A stretch of 64,000 nucleotides of DNA from Stenopsyche tienmushanensis (GCA_008973525.1 WACJ01000117.1:62001-126000); one strand, 5' to 3'. Shown: positions 11,645 through 22,984, counted from the stretch's first letter. The notes: generated by a model not told the origin, from the sequence alone. A program made the numbers and translations.

Positions 11645-12171
11645 ATGTCAAAAACGGAAGCTGGTCCTACGCCGGACCTCCCGCCACTACCAAAATCGAA
11701 AAAAAAGTCTCTCCCGGAGACAAAGAGGTCCTCCTTTATGAAGGAGACCAAAAATGCGGAGGTTGTTTCAATCAATCTCCGGCCCATAAGGGCTGCCACT
11801 AAGGCCGGCACTGTGCCGCCCCCGGGGGGCCCAGTGTCCACGCCACCGCCGGAGTATCCCGCGATCACCTCAAGAGGGTCTTCATCGGCTGGACGGCATG
11901 CTCGCTCCGGGACTACATTCCGGACTCAAGATGCTACAAGTGCCACATGTTCGGACAACGCAGAGCCACTTGCCCTGAAAAGGACGAGACGTGCGGACAA
12001 TGCGCCGGCAAGGAACACTCCGTGGCTGACTGCTCCAAGAAAGAGGAAGCTGCCTGCTGCGCGATGTGCAGCAATATGAGCAGGCCGGCGAGCCATACTA
12101 CCGGCTCTGGTGAGTGCCTCGCGCAAAGAGCGAACCTAAAGAGGGATCTAGCCAGGATTAACTGTGGCTAG
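11645..12171 (+). pseudogene. R1-type ORF1 (gag-like, zinc knuckles), shortened and frame-broken
   Basis: ORF1 proteins of this clade coat element RNA. An ATG at 11645 opens MSKTEAGPTPDLPPLPK, a basic Pro-rich N-terminus. The coding frame then shifts near 11870-11940. In the second frame come three knuckle-like motifs: CYKCHMFGQRRATC (the His replaced by Gln), CGQCAGKEHSVADC (a complete CCHC) and a degenerate third, CAMC...H...C. The protein stops at 12171. The central coiled-coil and RNA-binding part usual for the family is missing, so a deletion is likely. Confidence 0.7.
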
Positions 12172-12226
12172 TACACCCTCACCAGGTCTCCGCAGGGATC
12201 AACGGAAACGGCCCCGCGTACTCCAA

Positions 12227-13351
12227 ATGGGGCAGATCAACCTGAATAATTCTAAAGTAGCCACGTCTGAGTTGCGGAAGGTCGCTATCGAACTCAAACT
12301 AGACGTGGTTCTAATTCAAGAACCATACTGCGCCTTCGGAAGGGTGACGGGACTCGGCTCGGATGTTAGAGTCGTCCAGTTCTGTGCATCGCCCAAAGCG
12401 GTTATGGCCATTTTCAGCCAGGACCTCCATGTCTTAGAGGTCGGTCATCTTTCAGGGAAACATCACGCGTGCGCGGAGATCAGCTCGGGCGGAGACTTCG
12501 TCATTTCGAGCTATTTCCAGTATGCGGACGAGGTCGGACCTCACATTTTAAGGCTGGAGAACATCATCAACGGCCTTAGAGCGGCGGGAAGCGCCCGTTT
12601 CGTCATCGGAGCGGACGTCAACGCACACTCCTCACTCTGGCGGAGCGCCGATGACTCGGCGCAAAATGACAGACGTGCTATCAGGGGCCGGGGGATAGAG
12701 GATTTTATCTTCTCGCGTGACCTCGTGGTATTGAACAACCCGAAGAGCCACACCACATACTCTGGACCGACGGGAGAGAGTCACATTGACATGACAATAT
12801 GCAGCCGGGCGCTGACTGGGCGGTCTTCCGCCTGGATCGTCCACACCGAGATGCTCTGCAGCGACCACCGAATGATCTCGTTTTCCGTAGGCAGACGTGA
12901 AGGCTTCTTGCGTTGCCCCGCTATTCCAAGGCGCTTTAAACGCCAAAAGGATGGCCATAAGTGGGACGGTTTTGACTCCGAGCTGAGTAACCGGATCGCG
13001 GACCTAACCCTCGGGGAAAACACAAGCGGCGACGCCGGAGCGTTAAACGCAGCAATCATAGAAGCGGCCGAGGTAGGCATCGGTAGGATGTTTCCTTCTC
13101 GGTGGATATCGCAGTCACCTTGGTGGAACGCGGACATCGAAGGGAAACGAAAAAACTTGAGACGAGAGCAAAGGCGCCTCCGAGAGGCCAGGGCCAGAGT
13201 GGCTCCGGAAAGTGCAATTCTCGCCGGGCAAATCCGATGTAAGAGGCTTGCTGCTGAATATAAAAAAGCAATCGGCAAGTCCAAAATGGTAACCTGGCGA
13301 GCTTTCGCTGATCGCCGAGCGGAATCTGGGCCCTGGGGCCCGGCCTATTGA
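12227..13351 (+). pseudogene. R1-type ORF2, apurinic-like endonuclease domain
   Basis: The endonuclease nicks the target to prime reverse transcription. From the first ATG (12227) the frame contains the catalytic blocks in order: LNNSK, DVVLIQEPY, FVIGADVNAHSSLW, GESHIDMTICSRAL and CSDHRMISF. A basic coiled linker follows (KRKNLRREQRRLREAR). The open frame extends upstream to 12164 without an ATG and overlaps ORF1 by a few bases. It stops at 13351 in the linker where intact relatives continue. This is the best preserved endonuclease in the window and all catalytic-type residues seem present. Confidence 0.85.
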
Positions 13352-13710
13352 GCGGTCTCGCTCAAGGCTAAAGGCAAAAATCCCCTCTCGGGCATCAAAT
13401 GTCCGAGAACAGGGAACATTGCTACTTTCCTTCGAGAGTTTGTGGAGCATCTGGTGGAGGCACTTCTCCCACAGGACGACTGCGGCTCGGACACGCTGGA
13501 GCACCAAAATATTTGGATCGCCGCGGCTAACATGATGGGCGAGGGTGACTCTCCCCTCCCGGAACGAGATGAAATCGCCGCAGTCTTTGAATCCCTGGGC
13601 AGCCGAAAGGCCCCGGGGATCGACCTTTCAGGTTGCCGGTCCGGCTGGTGCTTCGTAGAAGGGGTAGTTCCGGGTTGCTGGAAAATAGGTCTGGCGGTCA
13701 TACTGCCATA
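13352..13710 (+). pseudogene. R1-type ORF2, start of reverse transcriptase
   Basis: After the stop the reading resumes as FLREFVEHLVEALLPQDD, then EGDSPLPERDEIAAVFESL, RKAPGID and GVVPGCWKIGLAVILP. Between RKAPGID and GVVPGCW about 30 residues expected in the family are scrambled or missing. The similarity ends at about 13710, before any catalytic motif. Confidence 0.75.
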
Positions 13711-13984
13711 GCCGAAAGCCAGACACTCGTGCAAAACTAAGTTTGTACAAAATTAAAATGGACATGATCACATTTCTTATAGATCATTTTGACGATCCTA
13801 TTAACTAAATTCAACTCAAACTCGCTAAAAACCTAAAACTGGAACGCTCACGATTTAAGAAGCATGATTGAAAAGCCAGCTGTGATGATCCGTCACTTAA
13901 AATTGACGTTGCTCTAATTATTTGCGGAAACGTATCTTAAGCCAGACATCCCTCTTTGAATCCCCGGTTTCACTTGCCACCGCT

Positions 13985-14125
13985 CTATTTTTTATTTATT
14001 TATTTATTTGTTTATTTATTATTATTTTTTAGTATTATTATTATTTTTTATTATTTTTATTCTATGTTGTTCTATGTTCTATTTATGATTATTTTTATTA
14101 TTATTATTATTATTATTTTTTTTTT
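13985..14125 (+). repeat. T-rich simple repeats (TTTA, ATT)
   Basis: There are runs of TTTA units near 13990-14030 and ATT units near 14090-14118, just before the R1 3' end block. Confidence 0.8.
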
Positions 14126-14186
14126 TACTTACTTTTCACCTGCGTATTTCACAAGTTGAGTCTGGTAATTTAGCGAGTGCTGGTAT

Positions 14187-14203
14187 AGGTTGAATCTCAA
14201 CCT
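14187..14203 (+). promoter_or_regulatory. R1 3'-UTR hairpin, AGGTTGA/TCAACCT
   Basis: A seven-base-pair stem with loop ATC is followed by CTGGGTACATGC. It is identical at 63547-63563, and stems of different sequence occupy the same context at 17693, 36075, 49801 and 62604. Confidence 0.6.
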
Positions 14204-14489
14204 GGGTACATGCACGTTTTCAAAGAAAAAAAAAAAAAAAACAGAGTGTTAATATCTGTGATTTATAAATTGTTATGTTTATATATAGTACACTTTTGAT
14301 TCTTTGAATAAAATAAATATCTAAATTGCCACCGCTCCGATGGACTACACAGAGCCAGTGGAGGTGTGGTTATTCTTGTAAAAAAATGAAATTTATCATT
14401 TCCCAGTTCGAGCCCCTGTCTCTGCAAATTTCAAAACTGTTGCTAACCAGCTAGTTCTGGAAAATAAAAAAATACATTATAGTAGCTGC

Positions 14490-14920
14490 TTATTCATCTG
14501 GATTTGCTTTTGGATGAACTCTCGTGGTTGTTCAGCATGAGCGACAGGGTCTTGTTCTTGGGTGATTTTAACGCCAAACATATTGTTATGTATTCTCCAC
14601 TCCATTTTCCATAACGCTTCATGTACTATCCGTCGATCAACAGAAGTCTTTCTACGCTAGATCTGACGCTAACTAAAAACATCACGTCCATATCCTGGAT
14701 GATGGCCGTGGATGCTTTCCCATCTGATCACCTTCCAGTCGTTTTTGATGAGGAGGATGGACTCAAGAAAGCGTCCGCGGGCAGATTGGTCAGACTTCAG
14801 ATCGTATCTCGATCACAACATCCCCCTAGCATCTTCCATTCCCGGATATAACGAACAGGAAATCGAAGACATTGTAGACTCCATCTCTCCAATAATGATA
14901 CAAGAAACAATTAAAAAGAA
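14490..14920 (+). pseudogene. Jockey-like non-LTR endonuclease fragment
   Basis: The reading includes VLFLGDFNAKH, then LDLTLTKNITSISWM and AFPSDHLPVVF, the terminal endonuclease blocks (GDFNAKH and SDH). A frame change at about 14750 leads to DWSDFRSYLDHNIPLA and IEDIVDSIS, the linker before the reverse transcriptase. It differs in type from the R1 elements on either side. A similar fragment lies at 54080-54560. Confidence 0.65.
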
Positions 14921-15164
14921 AAAAACAAGAAACACGCGCTGAAAACGATTATATGGTACTGCTAGAGTGCTGTTTGTCAAAATCGATAGATTTCGTTGAA
15001 TGGTCAGAAAATAACTGTATAAAGTTTAATAACATACAAAATATGCGATTCGGAGAAAAAATTCCATCCAAAAGTAATTTATCATGATAACAAAACAAGC
15101 TTTTAATGTATACGTTATATATTTTATCCTAAAACCAACAGAATAGCCATACATAGACTCTCTG

Positions 15165-16217
15165 TTGCCCCATGACGATCCCTTAATAGATACGCCAGCA
15201 CACAAAACCATCAGACTGGAGGCAGATACTACAATATGCGACATGGTTCCAGATGCACATGCAGCACCAAACTTAGAGGAACTAGAAGTTCTTGTAAGAA
15301 ATATCCGCCCAAGGAAATCCCCCGGCCTGGATCGCATCGATGGACGCATCGTCAAAAGGGCCTTTCGGCAGATCGACCTCGGTCTTTGTTCCATTTTTCA
15401 GGAATGTTTCAAGACAAGCGTCTTTCCTGACTGCTGGAAGAGAGGACTGGTTGCCGTTCTTCCGAAGCCAAAGACGAACAAACAACCAAAAGATCCAAAG
15501 GCGTATCGGATCATAGTGTTGCTTCCCACGCTAGGAAAACTCCTGGAAAAAACCAAAGCGTATATAATGAATACTGCTCTTGAGGGAGATTGTTCACTAT
15601 CCGGAAAACAGTTTGGCTTCAGACCTGGGAAGCCCACCATCGATGCCATCTCTAGTGTACTGTTTATCTCAGAATCAACCATTAAACGCTACTCGATTGC
15701 GGTTCTGTTGGATTTCTCAGGAGCTTTTGACAATGCCTGGTGGGCAATGATTATCGTTAAACTGGGTAAATACAAGATCCCTAGTAACATAATTAAATAA
15801 ATACGTAGCTACTTTGACAACAGGATTGTTTATGCACCGGCTGGAGGTGATCTTATCACTCGCTCTCTGACGATGGGATGCCCACAGGGATCTGTTCTGG
15901 GGCCCATGCTCTGGAACATCCTGCTTGACGATGCCCTCGACCTGGTACTCCCGCAGGACTGCTTACTAACTGCATATGCCGATGACCTTACTCTCACAAT
16001 ATGCGGGGATTCAAGATCAGAAGGAAAGAACAAATACAGCCCTAAGGACACTTTGGACATGGAGTGAGACCAATAAACTAACTTTTGCAACGTCAAAATC
16101 AAAAGCTGTTATGCTCAAGGGAAAACTCATGGGTTATCCACGCATTTGGCTGGGTGAAGACCGTATAGTTTTCGAAATAAAGCGTTGTCTACCTAGGCGT
16201 GACCATCTCCGAAGGAT
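15165..16217 (+). pseudogene. R1-type reverse transcriptase, outer element, left part
   Basis: The frame contains RPRKSPGLDRIDGRIVKRAF, VFPDCWKRGLVAVLPKP, YRIIVLLPTLGKLLEK, GKQFGFRPGKPTIDAI, the motif A region AVLLDFSGAFDNAWW, then after a stop at 15798 MGCPQGSVLGPMLWN and the catalytic TAYADDLTLT. A frame change near 16040 leads to NKLTFATSKSKAVMLKGK. The copy is cut at YLGVTISEG (16217) by an inserted R1 element and resumes at 17756. The domain is nearly complete but has at least two frame lesions. Confidence 0.85.
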
Positions 16218-16224
16218 CGTCGCG

Positions 16225-17410
16225 GAGGGGAGTAGGAACAAGTATGTACTCGCTGTCTTCCTCGATTTCCAGGGGGCGTTCGATAACGCATGGTGGCCGA
16301 TGATAGTTAAAAAACTCTGCTCAAAAGGAGTACACAAAAACATCGTCGGCCTCATAAAGAGCTATCTCTCGGACAGATTAGTAATCGCACAAGCGGGGGG
16401 AGAGGCGATCAGGAGGATGCTATCGAAAGGATGCCCGCAAGGGTCGGTCCTGGGTCCACTACTGTGGAATGCGCTAATGGACGACGTGTTTGAAATCCAG
16501 CTGCCCCCGGGCTGCCGGCTCGTCGCGTACGCGGACGACCTCACGATGACCGTGGTCGGCGACTCCATTAGGGAAGCGGAGAGCAGGGCGAATGGGGCGT
16601 GCAAACTCCTCGTCGAGTGGAGCACCCTAAACAAACTCTCTTTCGCTCCGGGCAAGTCGACTGCGATCATGCTGAAGGGGGCCGTCGGCGACCGGCGGAC
16701 TGTCCCGCGTCTATTTTTGGGCGAGGAGAGGATCCCCTTCCAGCGAGAGGTGACATACCTGGGCGTAATGATACAGAAAGGCGATAAGTTCGGCAGAAAC
16801 GTCTTGACCACAGCCGAAAAAAGGCTCTCTCGACGGTGACAAAGCGAAAGAGCTCGAGATCTATTTCAAGGATGACCTACGCAAATGGGCTAGGAAAGCC
16901 GCCATCGAGGCATGGGAAAGTAGATGGAAGGAGGCCTCAACGGGACGCCATCTGGCGTTGTTCTTCGGCTCAGTGGAACAAAGGTTGAGAGCAAAATACA
17001 TCTGGCCCGGTCACTGGACCTCTCAGTTCCTGACCGGGCACGGCCACTTCAGCGATCACTTGTCGAAGCTGAAGCGGGCCGACCGCTCGGAGTGCCCATG
17101 CACTGCACCTTCCATGTCCGCAGAACACATTCTCTGGACATGCGAAGGCATGGGGGCCGAGCGAGAGGAACTTTTGCGACGTGTCCGCGGACCCTGCGAA
17201 GGGCCCGTGGGACACAGAGACCTGGTGGCCCGTCCCGGCGCCTTCAGCGCTTTTAGTAAATTTTGCGACAGCTTTGGAGAAAAGACCACACCGACGGGCT
17301 TCTACGCCAAGAACTGGAACACTCCAGAAACTGGCGTAGGGGTCCGCGTTAATCCAACGTGCGAGACCACTGTCGACTCGGACTCGGATCCGGACTGGAA
17401 TCCAGAGTAA
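16225..17410 (+). pseudogene. R1-type ORF2 of inner copy 1 (reverse transcriptase and C-terminal domain)
   Basis: The frame carries LAVFLDFQGAFDNAWW (motif A), KGCPQGSVLGPLLWNALMDD, the catalytic LVAYADDLTMTV, LSFAPGKSTAIMLKG and VTYLGVMIQKGDKFG. At about 16828 an internal deletion drops the connection and changes frame. The sequence resumes as DKAKELEIYFKDDLRKWAR, then WPGHWTSQFLTGHGHF, the Cys-rich block CPCTAPSMSAEHILWTCEGM and EGPVGHRDLVARP, ending with an acidic DSDSDPDWNPE tail at 17410. Apart from the truncation and the single deletion the copy is quite clean, so it is young relative to its host element. Confidence 0.85.
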
Positions 17411-17755
17411 GAGTTGGCAGTCTTCCCATTGCGCGCACAATTATGCGTCTCCGGTCGCAGCCGTCAGCTGCTACCGGACCCCTTTCACGAGGTTATTAAT
17501 TTCATGTGCGACGCAGCCGCGCGGCTGACCTCTCCCCCTCCCGGCAATGCCAGCCATGCTTGCATTGCCCTTCTAGTGGATTCCCCTGTCGCAAACAAGT
17601 AAGCTCGGCCACCAGGTGGAGCAAAAGTCGGTCCTCTCAGGGGGACATTAGCTTTTCCGCTTTGATAGCGCGTTAGATGTGCGGGCTGCAATAAGGCCAA
17701 TTTATTGGCCTTGGGTGCATGCTCGGGTGAGGGTGGGCCCCCCCGTCCCCCATTT
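17411..17755 (+). repeat. R1 3' UTR, copy 1
   Basis: It is highly similar to 35796-36138, including GCGACGCAGCCGCGCGGCTG, a block like CTCGGCCACCAGGTGGAGC, TTAGATGTGCGGGCTG and the final CCCCC stretch. The similarity extends to the insertion boundary, which places the 3' terminus of the element there. The tail is not poly(A). Confidence 0.8.
17693..17712 (+). promoter_or_regulatory. R1 3'-UTR hairpin, AAGGCCAA/TTGGCCTT
   Basis: An 8-bp perfect stem with loop TTTA lies after GCGGGCTGCAAT and before GGGTGCATGCTCGGG. Counterparts lie at 36075-36091 (same stem) and 49801-49818 and 62604-62626 (stem AAGGTCG/CGACCTT). Confidence 0.65.
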
Positions 17756-18622
17756 ATCTCCGAAGGATGCAGATTTAGAGAAAATATTAAAATTGCAACC
17801 AGCAAAGCGGCCAAGGCTTTTAGCAAAATGTCCAGACTGACGGGCGCTGAGTGGGGTATTGGGGGCAGACACCTCAGGATTGCCTATGAAGCAATCTATG
17901 AGAGTATTGCCACATACGTCGCAGGAGCATGGGTGGACAGGCTTAGACACCGTGGGCGAGATAAGACGGCGAGCCTAAACACTGCACAACGGCAACCGCT
18001 GCTAAGAATTACTGGAGCTTAAAGGACAACTGCTACAGACAGCCTCTCTGTCCTTGCAGGAATCATGCCAAAAAGTGAAAATAAAGGCAGTGAGGCACCT
18101 TAAAAAAGCACGTAAAATAATTAAAGTTGGCAACTCCACTCTATCAGCTGAGGAAGCAGATGAAATTCTTACGGATCCTATTGCCACCAAAAGGTGGGTT
18201 AGAAATGCGGCAATTGCCGATTGGGAGCGCAGTTGGTCTGAGTCACCTCACGGTGGCTGTTTGCGGAATTTCTTTGGCTCAGTCTTATCTCGTCTCAAGC
18301 TTAAATGGGTTGACCCCGATCACTGGACTTCCCAGTTCTTGACTAGGACACGGCCGTTTTGCGGACGTACCTGGCAAGGATTAAAATAAAAGGAAATTCG
18401 GTCTGTGTTTGCGGGGATCCTTTCATGGACGCAGATCACGTCCCGTGGTCGTGTTTGGGCGTGTCGACCGAAAGAGAGGCTCTTCTGTGCCGTATCAGAG
18501 GTCCTTTTTCTGGACCTCTTGGCCACAGGTACTTGGTGACCAGCCTCGGTGCCTTTTCGGCGTTCAAGGCTTTTTGCCATAGTTTCGGAGCCAAATGCGC
18601 CATGGACGGATACTATTTTTAG
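17756..18622 (+). pseudogene. R1-type ORF2 C-terminal part, outer element, right part
   Basis: It resumes directly after the inner insertion with ISEGCRFRENIKIATSKAA, FSKMSRLTGAEWGIGG and AYEAIYESIATYVAGAW. After frame changes come STLSAEEADEIL, WERSWSESPHGG and WVDPDHWTSQFLT, and finally CVCGDPFMDADHVPWSC, GPFSGPLGHRYLVTS and a stop at 18622. At least three frame lesions are visible. A T/A-rich 3' region runs to about 18790. The same tail family recurs at 45130-45370. Confidence 0.8.
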
Positions 18623-18789
18623 TATCCGTCCCCTTCATAGGATGTCGTTTATACTATTTTTATTTATTTTATTTATTATTATTTATTTTATATTTCATTT
18701 ATACCACGTGTTTTATTTTTATGTATTTGTTTTTTATTTTTTTTTATTTTCTTATTCTTTATACCATTTACACTAATCTGTATTAACCC

Positions 18790-20590
18790 AGGTGTGAATA
18801 ATAAATATTAATATGGATATGTAATTGGGTACATAATTGTTTTTTAATAAATTACATTTAATGCTTAAATACGTCACCATTAAATAAAAGTACCTGACTG
18901 TAGGGTCTATTATTTGAATAGCCGTGTTTATCTTGAGAGGCAACTTGAGCTTAAGCTGCGAGCTTTTGTCGTAAAAAGTACTTTCAGAAAGCTCGCCTGG
19001 AGACTTTGCTTGTGAATTTTTGATTTTATTTGGAGAACAACAAACAAACACGACCAGAACATATTTAAAAACTCCATATAGTTATTTTATATTCGATAGT
19101 GAATCAATATTGAATCGAGGGGATATTGAAACGTTCTATGGGTAGAAATATGTTTTTTATACTATGTGACAGCAACATTTTTGAACATCGAGAGAATGAG
19201 AACAAATTGGGTAGCCATGGACATGTCGATCGTCAGCATCATCCTTTACATTCATCTCATGTTTGTTGAAGTGAGTGGATGTGTACTTGCATCTGCTGCG
19301 AGTGCCACTGGAGCGCTATCCCCGTTGCCCCTATCCAGCGGGTGCTACGCCCTCCAGCAAGGAGTCCGAGACAGATTGACCACCAGGTGATCAGCGGCTA
19401 AAAATAAATTATAGCCGATGTACAAAGTCCAGGTTGTCCCTGAACTGAACATGCAGACGATTTTGCTGGGCTGGATATTTCTTGTACCACGAATTTTGGA
19501 CTCTGAGCTATCAAAGATCCAGGCCCAATTGAAATTAGTTCAAAATAACTCGACACAAGACACTTAATGTCGGGACCAAAGCGTCAAATCCATTTTTTTT
19601 TTGTTGAATAAGAGGAAAATCAGTATAAGTATATACAAGTATATTCCAAAGACGAGAATAAATTGCTTAACTTGATATTTTGCATTTATTTAAATATTCC
19701 AGTATTAGAACAATTATTTTTTCTAGAGTGGCCATATTAACAAATGTACAAATCATTCATAGACTGAAAATACTTGTGCAAATAATACATTTTTCGACGA
19801 CGTTTGAGGGTATTTGGTCTAATTGAAAAAAGGGTTGAATCAGGCTACCACATGACTCCAATCCTTTCAGCCGAGCACTTCTAGTTATTCCCTCACATAA
19901 TTCAGTTCAACTCCCCATTTCATTGCAAATCTCTCCTTGCTCAAGTATTTTTTTTTTCTACGTGTAAACTGATCTTCCCGGTATCCAATAATCAAATAAA
20001 TTGTCTACAAGAAGGATATGGAATCGTGGATAAAACACACATGTTTCCAGTGAGATCATTTAATACCAACCGAGGAATGTTGCAAAGTATACGTGGGTCT
20101 GAGCAATATTAAATATTTCTGGCGTTTTTTCATAATTGTGCATACTTTTTTTCTCTATCTAGCTAATATTAATATATAGTATTTAATATAATACTTCTTA
20201 AATGTGACGTAGATCTTCGTTTATGTATTTAAAAACCACCCACGTTTCCAGCTAAGATCACAGTGAAAGAGCGCTTCGATAGATTCATTCTGGTGACCCA
20301 AAGGGTGAACCTTCTCAAATAAAACTTAAAGATATCCTACCTTCAATGTTAGACAATATGGATTGATTTCATTTCAAAAAAAAAAATTTAAGTCCAAATA
20401 ACGTTTAAAATTTGATAAAATTAAAATATGATCCATATATAATTATCTTAATGTGCATAATATGTTTTTATTTAACAATATACACAACTCTAATAAAACA
20501 CCATTGCAAATTGCTGAAGAGATGTATACAGCTGTTTTCAGTGAATTTATTCATATTGCCAAAGAATAATATTTGCACAAGAAAAGTGCC
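18790..20590. other. AT-rich DNA upstream of TIL gene A, no gene recognised
   Basis: One frame at 19166-19390 has a hydrophobic stretch and a GC-richer end, but no splice or domain support. The block near 20520-20590 (GTTTTC.GTGAATTTATTCATATTGCC) is shared with the upstream regions of genes B and C and is likely promoter-proximal. Confidence 0.5.
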
Positions 20591-20591
20591 A

Positions 20592-20631
20592 AACAAATCT
20601 ATTAATATGAATCGATATTAATAGATTTGTT
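20592..20631 (+). repeat. Inverted repeat upstream of TIL gene A
   Basis: The 17-nt arm AACAAATCTATTAATAT (20592-20608) pairs perfectly with 20615-20631 around a 6-nt loop. It sits where genes B and C have their TATA box, about 60 bases before the gene A start codon. Confidence 0.75.
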
Positions 20632-20686
20632 CGATCGATCGATATTATTTAATTTACATACGATTAATCTATATTACAAAATCACG

Positions 20687-22348
20687 ATGACGACCAAATG
20701 GACTTTAGCTTTCTTTTTAATCTTCTTTGTTAATATCACAAGCTGCTTATTACCGGGTAAGTTTAAGATCATAATTATAATCACTATATATAAGCTTTAT
20801 ATGCATATTGTCTGACTGTATGTATCCTAAGTATTTGAATTCCAGAACCCTTTCGATATTTTTACTTTTTAATTTATGTGCCACGATAGCTTATAATTTC
20901 GATTCAGCCATAATGTCGAAGTCGTTTGCAAAAACTAAATATATTATTAGATGTAGATCTTCCTTCAAAAGATTTGCGCGTTCCAATATGTCAGCTTCTT
21001 TCGTAATTGCATTCAATGATATATAGAACGACGACATGGGGATACTCCTCTGATTAGAGCTGTATATTGGTTCCGCTATTCGGGACCATACCAATGCTCT
21101 GAAAGAGGCCACAAGATTTGCATGTCCAATCGGTCCACCTTTCAGACTGCTGACACATCAAATAAACGCTTCGCGATCTGACGCGCGATCTTAACTTTTT
21201 AAACAAGCAACCCTTATACATAATGTTGTACTATTTTCTCCTGAAGATTTTTTATTATCACAAAATTAATCTTGTTATTTAATAAAGTTTCAGATCGAGA
21301 ACCAAATAAACGCCCCCTACCCATACCAGGTAATCTTTGTACCGTCATTTCTTTTTATAATAAAAACGTTAGAGAGACCCATTAGAAATAATTTTACAAG
21401 GCCTAAGATCTACAACTAAATTATTCAAGGGTTTAAAATACTACTATATCAATTAACTTCTTCTGGTAATACAATTTACACGCCTTGGACTCAAAAAACA
21501 AACAGGGAAGTAGGCTTTGTTAAGCATTGCTACCCAAATCAAGACCTGTGTTAGTTCTCATCTTTTTATAATCACTCGCTGCTTTAAATTATAAATGAAC
21601 TATCTCTTCAGCTAAACAAACAAAATACTATAGCTTGAATATTTTCTTATCCACGAAAATAAATTTCAAGAGAGTCTTTCAATTGAATATCAACTCTGGG
21701 CTCATCAATCTCGTATATTTACAAAACTTGATTTAACAAACCATATACATATACCAGTATCATCTAACAACTTTTTATAAATTGTTGAAATTTCATCTTG
21801 TGAATTTATAATAATATTTGATTTTTTTAACCAGTGATAATCAGCAACGATTGCTGATTACTTATCAAAAATGAATAATGATTTGTTTTAAATATTTTTT
21901 TATATCCACAGGAAACTGTGATAATACTAAATGCTTCTGATCATTTTTTTCATTTCAGATCCTAAAGAAGATAAGATAAAACTAGGTAATGGTAATTCAA
22001 TGTTCTAATGTAATTTTCAATCTCAATAGAGAGTTTTAATAATCTATATCCATAAACTTCCAGGAGTATGCGACCATATGCCTAATTCTCATTACGAAGA
22101 ATGTGGAACTGCTTGTCCAGCAACTTGCGATAATTACATTGGTAAAAAATGGAAATCAATCAAGAATAAACGATGCATTGCATTGTGTGTTGAAGGATGT
22201 TTCTGCAATAAAGGATACGTTTTGAATAAACACAAACAATGTGTTTTAATCGAGGATTGTTGTAAGTCAAAATAATTTAATCAAATTTATTTCTATTACA
22301 AATGACTGATATTGACTGCATATATTTTTTTCTGTAGGGAAATACTAG
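20687..22348 (+). CDS. TIL-domain secreted protease-inhibitor-like peptide, gene A (5 exons)
   Basis: The predicted exons are 20687-20756 (signal peptide MTTKWTLAFFLIFFVNITS), 21294-21329 (DREPNKRPLPIPG), 21959-21985 (DPKEDKIKL), 22064-22261 (TIL domain) and 22338-22348 (stop). All junctions are GT-AG and phase 1, and every internal exon is a multiple of 3. The TIL exon has ten cysteines in the canonical order, including CGTACPATC, RCIALCVEGCFC and the final DC. TIL peptides inhibit serine proteases through a loop between cysteines 5 and 6. Here that loop is C-IAL-C, which predicts Ala at P1 and so elastase-like targets (inference). Intron 1 carries an antisense R1 tail. It would be secreted as a peptide of about 100 residues. 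Venom, saliva, immune or egg-protection roles are all possible, and sequence does not decide. Confidence 0.8.
21075..21200 (-). repeat. Antisense R1-type tail in intron 1 of gene A
   Basis: The minus-strand reading has SLKGGPIGHANLVASFRA-like residues, the recurring R1 C-terminal block. It lies entirely within the intron. Confidence 0.55.
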
Positions 22349-22482
22349 CGAAAAGAAAACCATTAAAACCTAACTTTTTGAATATTTGAACGTCCATAAT
22401 ATGATGGAGTAATGTATGCAAAAATTATGCCTTCTCTATTAAATATTCCAATGTGTTCAAATACACGTTTTCATAAACATCA

Positions 22483-22488
22483 AATAAA
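22483..22488 (+). terminator. Polyadenylation signal of gene A
   Basis: AATAAA lies 135 bases after the predicted stop codon. Confidence 0.5.
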
Positions 22489-22569
22489 ATGTATTTTACC
22501 CTAAAACGTGTCTGAAATATAATAACTTAATCTTAAAAATAAAACTGACCCCCTTCCTCCTTACCCCAA

Positions 22570-22800
22570 TTAAGATTTTTTAGCATCGAAAATAAATTGG
22601 CATACATATGAACTTGCACCTGGTATGCTGTCCTGGAGAATACCTACCGAAATAGACTGGGATTGGGAAACTTTTACATTATGCATCTTATGAATGAATG
22701 CATCATGCCAAACGAAGTCAAACGCTTTCTCAATGTCGAGAAGCACCAATCGATTGCCTATTTTTATATTGAAATTTCGACAAACTTGTTGGGGATCCAC
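22570..22800 (-). pseudogene. Antisense Jockey-like reverse transcriptase fragment
   Basis: The minus-strand frame has VLLDIEKAFDFVWHDAFIHKM (motif A with the usual EKAFD.VWH) and a degraded GILQDSIPGA where VPQGSVLSP is expected. The catalytic YADD is not present. Confidence 0.6.
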
Positions 22801-22984
22801 CTCTTACTATTCAGCACAATGCAAGCCCGCTCGCAAAAGTGTATGACATAGGTAATAGCTTTGAGTTTTGCTCAAGACTCCAGTAAGATGCTATTTCACT
22901 GATTTTACCTACCGCTGAAAGAGTATTCCACAATCCGATTGAGGATCGCGGAAAGCTCTGAGCATACATTTCCCCGCAAAACTC

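Larger units (their letters stand above)
11590..14250 (+). mobile_element. R1-clade non-LTR retrotransposon, both ends present, internally deleted
   Basis: It holds a 5' leader (from about 11590, shared with 45690-45800), ORF1, ORF2 endonuclease, a short reverse-transcriptase start, then unrecognisable sequence and a 3' end at about 14130-14245 that matches 63480-63600 and includes a hairpin at 14187-14203. Most of the reverse transcriptase and the C-terminal domain are missing. The alternative is that the 3' end belongs to another copy. Confidence 0.6.
16218..17755 (+). mobile_element. R1-clade element inserted within another R1 element (inner copy 1)
   Basis: It is 5' truncated, beginning in the reverse transcriptase just before motif A, and runs to an intact C-terminus and 3' UTR ending near GTCCCCCATT. 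The 13-nt sequence ATCTCCGAAGGAT lies on both sides (16205-16217 and 17756-17768), which is a target-site duplication. The outer element's reading frame matches up across it. The same family inserted at 35023-36138. Confidence 0.85.

Noticed and set aside
12164..12226. ORF2 start at 12164
   Set aside because: The codon there is GTG. The first ATG in frame is 12227. The upstream part may still be translated in the element by re-initiation, but that cannot be shown.
19166..19390. Hydrophobic open frame that could be a signal-peptide exon
   Set aside because: No clear donor follows the hydrophobic part and there is no matching downstream exon.
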